From Gavia stellata (taxonomy: Eukaryota > Chordata > Aves > Gaviiformes > Gaviidae): a DNA stretch of 64,000 nucleotides. The stretch lies in assembly GCF_030936135.1 (NCBI RefSeq), contig NC_082603.1, forward strand, positions 26,564,880 to 26,628,879. Direction: 5' to 3'. Below, piece after piece: positions 24,901 through 37,356 of the stretch; position 1 is the first letter of the stretch, and every line of letters begins with the position of its first letter. Below the pieces are notes generated by a model that was not told the origin of the DNA, ran no database searches, and saw only the letters and a program-made list of their open reading frames with translations. A program made the translations under genes and the position numbers.

Positions 24901-27900
24901 CCCAAAATGGGGTGGATAAGCTGTCCTTCTACTCTGGACTTTTAAAAGAAACTGGATCAGATTAGCCTGCTTGCAGATCTTTCCTCAATTAAGTCTCATT
25001 TAAAACATTATTATAAAGACAATGACATGCTCTACTAATGCAGTATGATTTGTGTTTCCTTACTTTACCTTTGATTCTTTATTTGAATGAGTTTCATTGT
25101 CTAGTTGATCTTCATTTTCCACTTTTAGAGAGGTAGTTGCATCACTCCCCTACAGGAAAAACAGAGAGCCAAGTTTATTCATGTGCTTATTTTCCACAAC
25201 AGAGTTTCTTTCCTTCAAATCTGGCAGGCATGAAGCAGTAAAAAACCAGGGCAAATACATGTTAGAATAAGTATGAAGACAGTGAGTTATGTAATTTACC
25301 ACAATACGTCAGCATGTTGCTTATTGCTAAACATACAGAACACATTCTCAGAGACTGGCCCCAGTATGACATACAGCAAGCACTGAAAGGATTTACAAAC
25401 ATATTTAGTATGATTTTTTTTAGCATTTAAGCACCGCTGAACAATCCAGAGGCCCGCCTAGCTCCTCAGTGGTCTTAACAGAACCCTTACATGCTAGAGT
25501 GCCTTCCTAAAACATAGTTAAAGACGTTTGTGAATCCTGTCCCATTAAGCAGTCCCCCAAATCTTAAATGTCACAGTGTTTTGGACATTCTTCTGTAGAT
25601 TCTGCAGGGAAGAAATGACTACTTCAGAGATACTCTTAACATTGGTTATCTGTTCAGAAATATGGAACAAATTCCAGTCTTCTAAAGTGAAATCCTAAGT
25701 GTCTCAAGTTTCATTCTGACATTTTCTTTAGTTAGGTTTGAAAAGCTGTATCTGTAGGGTATAGAAAGTACTGAAACTACTAGCCTCAATAGACACCCTT
25801 AGTCATCAAATATTTACCACAGTGGTAGAGAAGTTCTCTCTTTTGTCCAGATTATTGACAGCAAGGGTGGAGTTTTCCAACAGCATAACCTTCCGGCTAA
25901 GGTTGCCAATGGTTGAGTCCACATTTAGAAGCTTGATGTCATTCAACTTTTGGTACACCACTACAGTATTATTTAGCTCCTCCAAAGCTGCGTGCAGCAA
26001 TTGGCTTTCCTGAAATATAAAACCAGCACATGTCAGTTTACCCAACCTTTGCAGCACTCTTGCTATTAACAACATGGTGACTGACCCAGTTTAACTGGGC
26101 AGACTTCAGATTGGCTCTCCACTGTCACCGCTGAAAACATCCAACTGGAAGCTTCCAGAAAGTTATTCCAGCTTTCAAAGTTTGAAACTGAGATTTTCCT
26201 CAGGGCTAACCTCTTTGTTGCTAATGTAACCACTTCAACTGTGCCAGAAAACACACAAAGCCTATTCATCTAATTTTCCAGGGCAAGCTTAGTAACCAGA
26301 CCAACTATTTTTCCCAGGAAAGTATGTCCTAGGCATATTTATACGGAAGATTCATTTTTGAGGAAGATATTGACTGTATTAAATGTAAATAAATGCAGTC
26401 ATTCAGCTAAACACCCACACATTATCCTTTTTTTTTGTTGCTGAATCCCTGCTTTCCACACCTCATTACATCAAGGGTGAGTCAATACATGCCACTCCCA
26501 AATTTGCTTAGAGGCAAGTACCTGCTATAAAATCCATTTGATAAAAAGCCTTCAATTCATTTCCATTTACACGAGCAAAGTACACCTATAACTTGTTTGA
26601 TATTCGTTTCAGCCTTTTTACTCCTCACACAGTTAGAATATAAAAAAATACTCTCAGATTAGGATACTTACCTGTTTGCACATACACAAGAACAAGCTAC
26701 AGCAAAATTATCTTATACTTCATTTTGAAGAATGCTATCTGTATTATCTTGATAAAACCCATACTTTTTTGTATACTATAGTACTGCAAAACATACAAAA
26801 AAGTTAAGTATCAGTGATACTTGTACCAATATTCCTAAGGGAATTTCTCCAAGGGAGAAAAATACCTGTTTGCAGTTTTCTGTTTGATTTCCCTCAGTCC
26901 TTGGCACAACAGTAGAGGGAAGTGAAGGTATCTGTTTTAATTCCTTCTAAGGAAAGAAGTAGAAAATTATGTTACCAAATGCCTGTAAAAAAAATACTAA
27001 GCTTTTAATAACTGTCAGGCTGTAGCTAAGGGTGTTTTGCTACAATTACAGTCACTCATGTCTGTTGTGCACGCAGTATTTTAACTAGGCTAATACAGAG
27101 GTTTTTTCTTTCAGACACATAAGGTCCAAATTTATTTTAATTAAACCCTCCTAATTAGCTCTTCTCCATTTAATGAAGTATTATGACACACATTTCACTG
27201 CTACCATACACACTGCCATATCTGCAACGTTGTCATAGCCCCCACTGACTGAATCAAGTATTATAATGTGTCTAATTTAGATTTTATCTGCAAATATTCT
27301 TAAAGTAATGCTGTATTGCAGTTTAGCTGAAAAACTTTAATTGTTAGTTAACCCCAAGTAAGAGATCAGTATAAATACAGTCAGTAGTTTCTGGTAAAGA
27401 CGGTCAGTGATTTCATCCTTAATTCAACCAACAAACTGTATCTCAACACTTCCACCATCCCCAGTTCCTAAGACAGTGCAGACAGTTACCATAAGCAGTA
27501 CCCTGCATCACTCAAACGCAGAGATTCCTAAGGCTCCATATCTGTGTAGTAGGAAGCAAAAATCCACAGGATAGAAGTATAGAAGCAACCAACAACTCTG
27601 GCTACAGAAAAATACATACTTGACACCATATAGGAGATGCCACACAGGGATTATGAGATTAGCAGTGTATTAACGTACCAACCAGCACCTAAAACTTTAA
27701 ACGTATTTCGAAGGCGTAAGGTAAAACTCCACACAGTTCTTAAACTCACTTCATATTAGGCAGGTAACTGCTAAAACACAATATTAAATCACTACACTTT
27801 CTTACCACATCATTCTGGAGTATTTCTATGGATTTCTTGTATTCTTCAATGGCTGTCTGTATATTTTCAACATCATGAGAAACACTGGTAAGAGTGCTAC

Positions 27901-30900
27901 CTATGTTTGCCACAGTCTGGAAGAAAAAAGTAGACAAAAATCTCAGCCTTCCTCAACTGTACTGTTCCAAAGTTTCAATCTGTTAAACACTATGTTTTGC
28001 TAGTGAAACTGCAGGTTGACCGCCACAGAAATATGCACGTGAATTTGGAGTATTCGGAACCTCCTTTGCAGACAAAATTGCAAATTATACTCATCCCATC
28101 TCCAGGCCAATAAATGAACACACATACACACACTACACCACAAGAGCTTAAGCTAGGTAACTAAAATTAGGGGTTTGCTACTCTCACTCCTAAAACAATA
28201 CAAATGTTCTGGCCTTAATTTACAAAAAAATAATCCTGAGATGAAGACATCTTACTTCCTCTCTACATGCAGTACTTGTATTGAATACAAGGATGCTGAC
28301 ATTAACCATTTACCTGGCCTTAACTGTCTTTCAGGGCTACCCATCAGACACATCATACACTGTAGAACTAGTCTGCCAAAGGTCACTAATTAGATTTTCG
28401 AGAAAGTATTACCTTTTTTTAAAGGAGAGAATAGCTCTGAAGTATCAGGATAGACCCTGTGAATTCTGCATGTACAGTCAGCATGTTGTGACAGCTGCCT
28501 TTGCTGCTGACTACTTCTGTCCCATCCTTCCCTTGCCTTCACCTATGTGAACTCCCCCTACCTCCACCTCTAACTTTAGAAAGGAACTATTCTGAAAAGC
28601 TGCACTGGTGTTTTAGCAGCTGACAGTATAGCACTTGGAGTCAGACTGTCGGCTAGGACATCCACAACCACTAGTGGAAGTTACAGTAATGGGACTGAGC
28701 ATGCCCCTATGCTTCTCATTCCATTTTCGATACTTTCTTCAATCATTAAAACAAACAGAACCCATCTAAAAAATCCCCTTTTTCTATAACCCTGTTATAA
28801 GCTCTTAAGGCACTGAAGAGACCCTCTAGCTACCCAGGCTATATTCAAATGATATCCACACAAATCTTCCCCCAGCTCTTCATTTTGCAAGTCTGAACGA
28901 ACCCAGGTTCAGTAAGCAATCTCTCTGCCCTGGAGGACCTCAGGACACCTTTAGCGCCTTTCATCAGTCTGAACAAAAGACCCTGTCCAAGAGGAACTCT
29001 CTCAGTAATCCTTCAGGACTCTAACACCAGCAGGCAGCTCCGCGTTTTCCAGAACAGTACCTAAAGGGAAAAAGGCTTAAGAAAACCAAAATCCTATTCT
29101 AAGAATAGCAGCCTTTTCTTCCAAGAAAGGCAGGTAATTCCAAAGACAGTTGGACACAATTGACAGTTGATCAGGAGATTTTTTCACCAGGGCTATCAAA
29201 AGCCAGGCTACCTACCTACACCCACTGAAGTTCTCCTGTGTGACACGAGCTCGCGCAACATGCACGCAGGGGTCAAAAAGAAGTCCAAGACTTTAAATCT
29301 ATTGCTTTTCATTAACATGACACTTACAAACCATTCAAACTACTGTAGAAAAACTATTCTGAGGTTTAAATACACTCAATACCTTGCAATATACCTCCTG
29401 GAAGGATTCCAGCTCTGTTTTTATTATATCAACCTTCCAAAACATAAATGCAAGCAAGATGGCATCAAGACAGCAGTGGAAACAGATGCCACATCTAACA
29501 CCTTACTTAGACTCAACAGCAGAGACTGGAAAGAACTCAAAAGTTCCCAAGATCTTTGATTTTCATGAAGTGTGACCAAGGATGGTCTTATTTCAACATG
29601 AAAAAGGCTTGCTGTTCAGCAGATCGCTGCAAGCTGAAACCTGTTGGCTCTAACACTTTGTCCTGACAGTACTGAAGGCAGCAAGATGACAACTGTTTTT
29701 ATATATTATATAAATAAAGTAGGTGCAGGTTCCAGACTCTAGGTACTACCTTAAGACTTATTCCTGATATGACACACTGAAAATCCAGCATGCTCGTAAC
29801 AGCAAATTAGAAGCTTAGGAAATAGCTTTGTACTCCTCCCAGAAAAATAAATCCTAGCAGCCTGATCAGCCAAACCACACTAATTGCTTTGCATATGACT
29901 AGCTTGTTGATTATACATTGATTTTGTAGGGATAGGAAATGAGAAGTGGAAACCCATAAAAGCCTCAGAGAAGACTGCACTGACATTAGGTGTTAGTCCA
30001 ATATAAATGTTTATTGCTAAATAAACAGAACTGCCATGGAAGAGCCAGGGAAGTCTCAACAAGCCCTTCTTTTTACCAAAATAAACAGGACAGTTTTTTG
30101 GTAAAGAATGCTCAGCTAAGGCACACAGTAAGACACTGTAGTAACAGAAGTCACTTTATAAGTAAGCCTGTGTCACCCAGTAGGGCCCATCTTTCAAGGG
30201 ATTGTCAGAAAGCCATCCCAGTACAATTCATGTTTTGCTGTGGAAGTACTGAACACCAAGAAAGCTCTCACGCTAGTGTTCCATGCCCACCGCTCCCAAG
30301 TTAGATCCCCACGCGGCTCAGGACTGTAAATGCAGAGCCAGATTTAGAACTATATACTGCTCAAGATGAGGAAGTTTTCCAGAAAGCAATCCATTTTCTT
30401 TTCCAATTAAGCTAAAGAAACCATCTATTTGGAAGCAGAGTTGTAAAACTGCAGACAGGCTTTTTGCAAGTATCTTAAATGATCCTAAGATTAGTAACCT
30501 GAAGGAAAGCAACCAGGAAGAGCAGCTCCAACATAAAGAAGTGACAACATAATACAAACAAACGCATCTCCAGAAAGAGAGAACTAAGGCCTTCAAATTT
30601 TTTATCTGTCATACATGATCATAGGACCATACAATATCAAGTATATGAAGCACAATTTAAAAACAAGATGGAGAAGCAAATATTGCTCACATGCAATTCA
30701 GGTAACTCCTGTTATCACTGCGGTCCCCAAGAACCCAGCTGCCGCTCAGAGCAGCACAGAACGTGTTTAGCAACAGCCACGTTTACAGTACTTGCCTTCT
30801 GAAGTTTCTCTACTGTGAGAGGAAGAGAAATCAAATCAGAAGCAGACTTCACATTGTTTTTGAGATGATTTACTGTTGAGGTCAATAGTGATATCTAAGA

Positions 30901-33900
30901 ACAAAGAGGAATATTTAGAATTAGTCAACGTAATCCTAATTCTGACCTTTCCCAATAATTATGACTTAATTTGTAACATTAAAACATAAGGCAAAACAAA
31001 ATTACATACGTACACACACAAAACACCGCTGTCTCTAGGTTAGAAGTCCTGCCTAGGCTGCATTAAAAATATTCTGCCTCTTGCAACAGAAGCAAGATAT
31101 TTTTTTTAAAACCGAATGAAAGTTACAGAAGCCCCTTCTTTTCAATAAGGTACCCTCTGCCCATTTTACATTCAATCCCTTAAAAGAGGCTGTTGCCCAA
31201 GAAAGATTTTAAAAATTGTGCAAGCAGCCCTTACGTGGAGGAAACAGTCATCCACTTCTGTATTCAGCAATCAAACCTACCTGGCAAAACCCAGCAAAGC
31301 CACGTAACTTCTCTAGCTGAGTGACGGGCAATCACCCAAAGCTGCTACAGAAGTGGAATAGCAACAATCTAGGTACAGCAGGTTAGCTCAATTTCTGTCA
31401 ACTGTTTCACCCAGACAGCAAGTTAGTGAACAGCTCTTCAAGATTACTTATTCATACCAATTAAGAGGTTGTCAACTAAATTAAACACAACTACATGCTG
31501 GTCATCAATTGCTAACACTGTCACTTTAAGATCAATTTGTAGCCATCAGTAGTCAAAATGAAGAAAAATAATTTCTTCTCACTTTTGACAACACAGAAGT
31601 AGAGCAGATAAAACCCACTTTGTTCTGGTTAAAAAAGAAAGTTGTTTCGCAAGCTGAGGAAATGGACAAGATTCTAATTTTACATTGGGCCAACCTTGAT
31701 TAGCTGGCTTGAAGAGTCTCTGGTTCCACAGCTGTGAATATTGGCTGAAATAATTCCCAGCAGAGCATCCCAACAATTCATGGAAAAAACCCAGTGACTA
31801 CATTTTGATACCCAGAAGAGCTGGCTCAGACTGTAACCAGACCCTGAAGTAACTTGAGGGCTTGCAAGACCCATGTGTGAGTATCTTTAACATCCAGGTG
31901 CAGATGATAGCATTTTAAAAGTCCAACAAAGCACCCAAATATATTTGAAAATTTGACTTGCTTTCTTTGGCATCTGACAGTATGCATTATCCGCAGATAT
32001 TCAGGTGCCCCATTAAGCACTTAACCACCGCATGGGACTGAAGAAAAACCAATCTGAGCAGGCACCGCAATACTCTTAAAAATTAAACCCAAAGCACCAG
32101 TGTCAGGGAAGGTTCCCCACGGACACCTCTTGATACCACTAACTGCAAGCAGCTCTGAACTTTTACCCTCTGAGGCAAGCATTTCAGCAAGAGCCTTGCT
32201 GGATGCTTTATTTGAAGCATGAGTTAATACAACAGTGAGGAAACAGCTTTCTGTTAAGTGGCTTAGTTCTAACCACATAAACAGAGCTAAGATTTACACC
32301 GGCTCAGATTCTGAGTGTGCATTAGCAGATTTTATATTCATAAGACACCAGTACTTCATTTGTAGCAACATGAACTTGCACTGATCTGGGTGACTCTTTT
32401 CACGCTTATGAAAAGTTTACAGACACTCTCAGAAATTTGAAATGTCAATTCTGTCATCATAAACATCACAACTATTTGGCAGGAAAATTAAGAACTGCAC
32501 AGTTATCCAGTTCTTTTAAATTATGCTTGAAGTCTTTCCACCAGTTGCGTAATTTCTCCTCTTTGCAACTGGATGCTCAACTTTTTTTTTTTTTGCTTAT
32601 TTAATAATGAGGCTTAACTTTAAACTTTATAACTAAACCTTAACTTTAAAAATAAAAGTTTAAGCATACGGTCGTGGAAGTCCTTAGAAAAAACTAAGCA
32701 CTGCACTTAAAGTTAATTTCTTTAAAAATAAATCTGAAAGGAATCTTTTATTATTTTTCAAAACCAAGCACTGATCCCTCTCACCTGTTTATTGATCTCT
32801 GTGATATTTATCCAAATTTTATTTAGCCCCAGTTCTCCAGTCTCAATTTGTTCTAGTTGCTTTTGCTTCTGCACCAAATCTTCATTCAGTTTAGGAATTT
32901 CTTGGAATGACGTCTTTTGATTAGATTCCACTAAAAAATAATTAAATTTGTTTTAATAAAACCCAAAAGTCCAGGTAAACAACATTGAAAGGCAAAAGAC
33001 AAATTACAAGCCGCAACATCTACAGCAGTTGAAAGGCAGTAATAACAGTTTCTATATAGGGGTTTATTGCCAATTCAGAATTAAGTGTTTGTTTGGAATG
33101 ACAGCTCTTTTCTGTTTTAAGAGTACTAATATCTGCAGAGAGAACCCAGAGAGACCATACTGAATTTAACACTTCGCAATAGTACTGTCATTCTGGCAAG
33201 CCTCAGCAGGTCTTTATTTAGTGCAGTTATTTTGCATTACTTTCACAGAGGAGCATGAAGTAGTAATGGGACCATGAATAAGAACTGCCAACAGTACCAG
33301 GGCAAAGGAGGCACGTGAAATGAACCTCAGCACCCTTTCCAAGCCTGCAAAGGGCCTGCTGACGATGAAGTGAATTCCAAAGAGATTAATGTGATAACAG
33401 TTGTCCTATGTGTCAGAAAGACAACTGAAAAAAATGTATAAGCTTGCACACTAATGCCTGTTGGTAAACAAATCAGTAAACAAGGTCGTTGGAAAGAAAG
33501 CGAGTTATTACTGCAATTAATACTACAGGAAGGGGGAAACATGCCGCTCAAACCAATTCAAGTGGGCCTCAGAAATGCAGCTCTTCCAGGTCTGCAGTGA
33601 CTAAGCTGTTTAGCTGCAAGACATATTAGGCAATCCTAAATCCCTAGGTATGGGAAACAAATAAGCAAAGGTTTTGAGATGGAGATGACAGAGCTCTCCA
33701 AAACCTGCACCTCCACCCTGCAACACAGCACAACACACTCCACAACAAACCACCAACGTTCAGACCACAAATCGCAAAGAACAGTGGGGCCTACACAGTA
33801 AGTAGCTGGCAGGTCCCAGAACAAAATTCCACGTGTGACCCATCCAGCTAAAAGGGGAAGCCTTCAGCAGTGCTTCATGCCCGTGGAGCAGATGCCCAAA

Positions 33901-36296
33901 TACACACAACTGGAAAGCCAGGCATCTTCAAAAACCCACTTCACTTTTCTTGAAGCACGTACCTAGAAATTACTTTTAGGACCGAGTAATCTGCCCTGAT
34001 CACTCAAGATCCAAATAAGACTTTTGATTAAGCAAGACCTGTATTTTAGCCAAAACAGACTGAAAGCGAATTGTGCATTTGACACAAGCAGTTCACACTG
34101 AATCTGATGTTTCAGAGGCTCTTGTAAACAAATTATTTTCTGTTTTGCCACTCTCGCTGTGTACAGCAAGACTCTACTTATCAGTTTTTCTGCAGTGCTA
34201 GGAAGGTTAAGTACTATATGCATTCTTCACATCACTACTAACAACTGAAAGGAAACACCGCAATGACTTCCCCCTACCCCAAATGTACTAGCGATGCAAA
34301 GACATCTTAGTTTTAAAAAGCTCCCATACCCTACTCAGTTTGTTCAAAGGATGGCAGAACATTAACAACTACTGCCAAGGGAATCTGCTCTTATGGGGAA
34401 AAGATCTGGATGAAGATTCAGAGGAGAAAGATTCTTTTTCCAAACCTGCTGTAGGACAGACTGATCCCATACCTTTGTTTCTCCATTCACCCCCCCATAT
34501 GCAAATGACATAAAATTTGAACAAGAACCGGACAATGCAAGCAAGATAAACATTCAGAAGATACGAAGAAAAAACATAATACTGAAGCAATGCTTAAATT
34601 GCAGTAATGCCATAGCAAGTATTAGAGGTTTTTAAAAGAGCTCAAGACAAGAACATGTTTTCCAGTAATCTTTTTGAGAGAAGCATCAGAATCCCCTAGA
34701 CTGCTTTTACAGGGCTGATCAGAACTTTTTCTACAGTAGCTTCTTTTGGAAGAGAGCATTCCCAAGCGTAAAGTTAGGAATTTTATAAGTGTATGTCCAA
34801 GCAACTACAGGCCCACCTAGTAGAGCATCCCTGCTCCTCAGGAAATACAGAGCAGGCAAGAATATACAACACCTGCCTTAGATTCACCCAGCCTCCAAGT
34901 GGTTTTGACTCAGAGGACTCCTCAGTTCAGGAGCAGTTTGTCACTCAGTACTTTCAGACTTTGAATAAGCAGGTAGGCAACTAACACTCTCATACTGCCC
35001 AATGCAAGTGTGAAATAGTGTAGTTACATTTACACTTACTAGTTCGAAACTTCTCTTTTATTGCATCCAGATCCTCCTTGAGAGCCACCTGCATCCAGAC
35101 CAAGCCAACACATGCTACCACACAAGCAGCAAGAATGACAAACGCACATAACGGGTAACAGAACTTGCAGCATCGTAGATAGTCTCCCCTGGGTAAAAGA
35201 AAAAGAACAGATTGTGAATGTTCAACAATACCTAGAAAAGTTTTATTTTAAATGCTGATCTACCAAAGTAAAGGACAGCGCTGGAACAGCACACATTTTG
35301 GCTGACAAGAGCTAACGAAGAGCATTTCCAAGAATAAATAAGGCTATACAGTGCGATCAGGGCTATCGCTTTCTGTTCAGTTTATCCTCAGGAGGCACAT
35401 CTCGCATATTTAAGAGTAGATGTCAGGTTTCTTTTACTAAAATTTCCTGCTCTGCTCACATAAACTTATGTTAGGAACATCTGCTTGATAGCTGGAAAGC
35501 AGGCTTCAAGAAAGGGTACTGCCATAATGTTATGACAAGTACTTCTAGATTATCCTAAACTGCAAAAGCCTAAGTTTCTCTGTGATGTGCCTACTTTTAG
35601 TTATTCTTAGAGACGCACTAATAACGCTGTTACTTAACTGAAAAGTTTATCTATTGGCAAAAGCACATCATGTCCATGACAAAACCAGCACTGCATCAGC
35701 TCGCAGATACAGGATTGTTCCACACTGAACACATGCGGATAACTGTGCTCAACATTTCAAGCAACCGATTCCGAGCTGCTCTAAGGACTTCAGTTGCGGT
35801 GAGCATAAAACAGGAAAACCAAGGAGAAAAAAGCCAGAGGAAGGTTCAGATCTACTTCTACACCCAGCCCGGCGACCTGTTGGCCCAGACAAACTCAGTG
35901 CAGCTCCAGGTCTTTCCTGGCAGTTCCCAGCTCCCCACGACCCCCCCCCGCAACCGCCAAGCAGACCCGCTGAAGGCAACGCAGCCACCTCCAGCACCGC
36001 CCCGGAGTCCGGCGCCGAGGCGAGGGGCTCCCGCCGCGGTGGGGCCGGGGCCAGACCCCCAAGCGGGCAGGGCAGGACCGGGCCGGGGACTCAGAGGCAC
36101 CCCCGGGGACTCACTTGCCGCAGCGGCCCCGCGCCCCCGCCGCCGCGAACTCGTCCTCCTCGGAGCTGGACTCGGAGTCGGAGGCGGGCGGCTCGGTGCG
36201 CAGCAGCCGGTGGCCCGAGCCCTTCTTGGCAGGCTTCTTCCTGCGGCCGTCGGCGGCCAGGCCGATGAGGGCGTTCAGCTCCTTCCGCTTCTTCAT
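21769..36296 (-). CDS. EFCAB14: EFCAB14, EF-hand calcium-binding domain protein 14 (11 coding exons, 487 aa)
   Basis: EFCAB14 (formerly KIAA0494) is a widely expressed membrane protein without a settled function. Coding exons in order are 36296-36115, 35188-35040, 32930-32785, 30894-30796, 27916-27806, 26946-26866, 26009-25818, 25149-25069, 23883-23772, 22918-22784 and 21944-21769. They total 1,464 nt with all phases matching, giving 487 residues against 495 in human. Order of parts: basic start MKKRKELNALIGL; acidic serine patch SDSESSSEEDEF (about 39-50); Cys-rich stretch and one membrane span (about 72-94); long coiled-coil-like region (about 95-330) with N-X-S/T sites at Asn152, 249, 269, 292, 302, 315 and 338; two C-terminal EF-hand loops (439-450 and 469-480). 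The glycosylation sites all follow the span, which fits a type II topology. Intron 4 uses a GC donor. Confidence 0.95.
22784..22918 (-). CDS. EFCAB14: EFCAB14 coding exon 10
   Basis: 135 nt, residues 386-429, ending in QLRHLSLPGISSIE, which corresponds to human QLRPISLPGVSSTE. Acceptor TTGTAG, donor G|GTACGT. Confidence 0.92.
23772..23883 (-). CDS. EFCAB14: EFCAB14 coding exon 9
   Basis: 112 nt, residues 348-384 plus one base, containing SQVLKLREKRQMISALTGKP, closely matching human. Acceptor ATGCAG, donor G|GTAAGAAT. Confidence 0.92.
25069..25149 (-). CDS. EFCAB14: EFCAB14 coding exon 8
   Basis: 81 nt, phase 0, residues 321-347, polar and poorly conserved, with one N-E-T site. Acceptor TGTAG, donor GTAAAGTA. 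Confidence 0.82.
25818..26009 (-). CDS. EFCAB14: EFCAB14 coding exon 7
   Basis: 192 nt, phase 0, residues 257-320, with LLHAALEELNNTVVVYQKLN and several N-X-S/T sites. It matches the human block LHNSLEEVNSALVGYQRQN. Acceptor TTTCAG, donor GTAAATA. Confidence 0.93.
26866..26946 (-). CDS. EFCAB14: EFCAB14 coding exon 6
   Basis: 81 nt, phase 0, residues 230-256, a less conserved linker with one N-X-T site. Accepted because acceptor, donor and phase all agree with the flanking exons. Confidence 0.82.
27806..27916 (-). CDS. EFCAB14: EFCAB14 coding exon 5
   Basis: 111 nt, phase 0, residues 193-229 (TVANIGSTLTSVSHDVENIQ...), part of the coiled-coil region. Acceptor TTCCAG, donor GTAAGAAA. Confidence 0.92.
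30796..30894 (-). CDS. EFCAB14: EFCAB14 coding exon 4, with GC donor
   Basis: 99 nt, phase 0, residues 160-192 (ISLLTSTVNHLKNNVKSASD...). The exon ends CAGAAG followed by GCAAGT, a strong GC-type donor. The next GT is four bases on and would shift the frame against exon 5. Confidence 0.9.
32785..32930 (-). CDS. EFCAB14: EFCAB14 coding exon 3
   Basis: 146 nt, residues 112-159, Gln/Lys/Glu-rich and coiled-coil-like, with a glycosylation site in INITEINKQ. Acceptor TTTTAG, donor GTGAGAGG. Confidence 0.93.
35040..35188 (-). CDS. EFCAB14: EFCAB14 coding exon 2 (membrane span)
   Basis: 149 nt, residues 62-110. It encodes the Cys-rich juxtamembrane stretch (YLRCCKFCYPLC) and the single hydrophobic span ending VGLVWMQ, then the start of the coiled-coil region. 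Acceptor CCCAG, donor A|GTAAGTG. Confidence 0.93.
36115..36296 (-). CDS. EFCAB14: EFCAB14 coding exon 1
   Basis: Residues 1-60 plus two bases of codon 61. It carries the ATG and the cytoplasmic basic and acidic-serine segments. The start is fixed by close match to the human N-terminus MKKRKELNALIGLA. Donor GTGAGT. Confidence 0.93.
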
Positions 36297-36469
36297 CCTC
36301 TTGTGGGGCGTCGGCGGCGGCGCGGCCGGCGGCTGGCTCCCGCCTCCCTCCTCCTCCGCCGCGGCAGGCGCCGCCAGCGCGCCCCGGCTCGCCAGCCTGC
36401 GGCCCGGCCGCGGCTACAAGCGCTCCGCGGGGCCGCGGCCGCTGCTCCCCCACCGGCCCCACGGCGGCA

Positions 36470-36620
36470 CGCCCGGCCCCGCTACCGCCACCCGCCCCGC
36501 CCGCGCCATGGCTGCTCTCAGCGCCGCCGCGTCCCGCCCCCTCCACCTGCGAGCAAGCCGCGCTCCCATTGGGCGGCGCTGGACCGCCCCGCTCGGGGCT
36601 TAAAGGCCCAGGCGCTCCCT
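36470..36620 (-). promoter_or_regulatory. EFCAB14: EFCAB14 promoter with CCAAT and GC boxes
   Basis: A CpG-dense stretch holds a CCAAT motif on the minus strand (36568-36572, overlapping a GGGCGG GC-box at 36571) some 270 bases before the EFCAB14 ATG. There is no TATA box. The start of transcription would lie around 36,480-36,520, inferred from CCAAT spacing. Confidence 0.55.
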
Positions 36621-36668
36621 CCGCGCGAGCCGGGCAACCGGCGGAGGGTACGCGGGTTCGAGTCCCGC
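36617..36668 (+). other. Stem-loop plus tRNA T-arm-like motif
   Basis: An 8-bp perfect hairpin stem (36617-36624 with 36641-36648) is followed by a T-arm-like unit: 5-bp stem GCGGG/CCCGC around the loop TTCGAGT (36652-36668). The 11-mer GGTTCGAGTCC fits an RNA polymerase III B-box. No acceptor stem, D-arm or anticodon arm of tRNA geometry is present, so this is not called a tRNA gene. Confidence 0.3.
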
Positions 36669-37021
36669 CCCGGGCGGGTGGGACGAGCGGTGAAGGAGGC
36701 GGCTAGACGCAGCCGAGCGGAGGGGCACGGCCCGGCTGGTGCCTCCCTCCGCGGTTACCGCCCGTCCCTTCGCCCACCGGGCTCGGCGGGGGCCCTTGCT
36801 CCCAGAGGTGGCCGTGGCAGGGAAGCGGTGTTGCCTGGCAGCTGCCTGCCCCCTGCCTGCCGCGAAGCGGTGCCAAAGCTGCCGCGTTCCCCACCCAGCC
36901 GCTCGGCTGCCCGCAGAACCAGCCCGGTGCAGCATTCACCACGCTCGCTGTGGAAGAGATGTCGTCTCAGCCGTTTTTAAGATGCGGCTTAAAATGATTG
37001 CTCGCTCGGGGGGGCGGCAGC

Positions 37022-37041
37022 GGGGAGGTGGGGAGGGAGGG
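37022..37041 (+). other. G-quadruplex-forming motif
   Basis: Four runs of three or more G separated by 1-4 bases fit the G3+N1-7 pattern, in the divergent EFCAB14/CYP4B1 promoter region. Folding is a prediction from pattern only. Confidence 0.5.
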
Positions 37042-37356
37042 AGGCAGCTGCCGGCCGGGATGCCGGGGTGGGAGTGGGTGGAGATGAGGGTGAAACCTCG
37101 GGAGGCAGGAATATGTGACGAAGACCCCGGGGGGAGGAAGCCCAGGGGATGCCTGTTTTCTCCTTCAGGCTTGTGTGTACTACAAGCCTAAAGACCTGCG
37201 TGCAAAGGAGCGATATTCCCAAATGCCGGCTTCTCACGCCCGGTGGGATGGTTGTTACCCACCCTCACTCAGCCAGGCTCTTGTTCTCTTCCCTAAAAGC
37301 CCCGACCGCGCTCGGTCTTTGCCGTTCCCCCGGTGGCAGTGCACAGCCCGGGGGCC

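Noticed and set aside
36652-36668. tRNA gene
   Set aside because: Only the T-arm matches. The acceptor stem, D-arm and anticodon arm cannot be built at the right spacing.
35670-36980. 436-codon plus-strand frame opposite EFCAB14 exon 1
   Set aside because: It is the longest frame in the window but lies antisense to a real exon in a CpG island. Its Arg/Pro/Ala-rich composition is what GC-rich DNA gives by chance.
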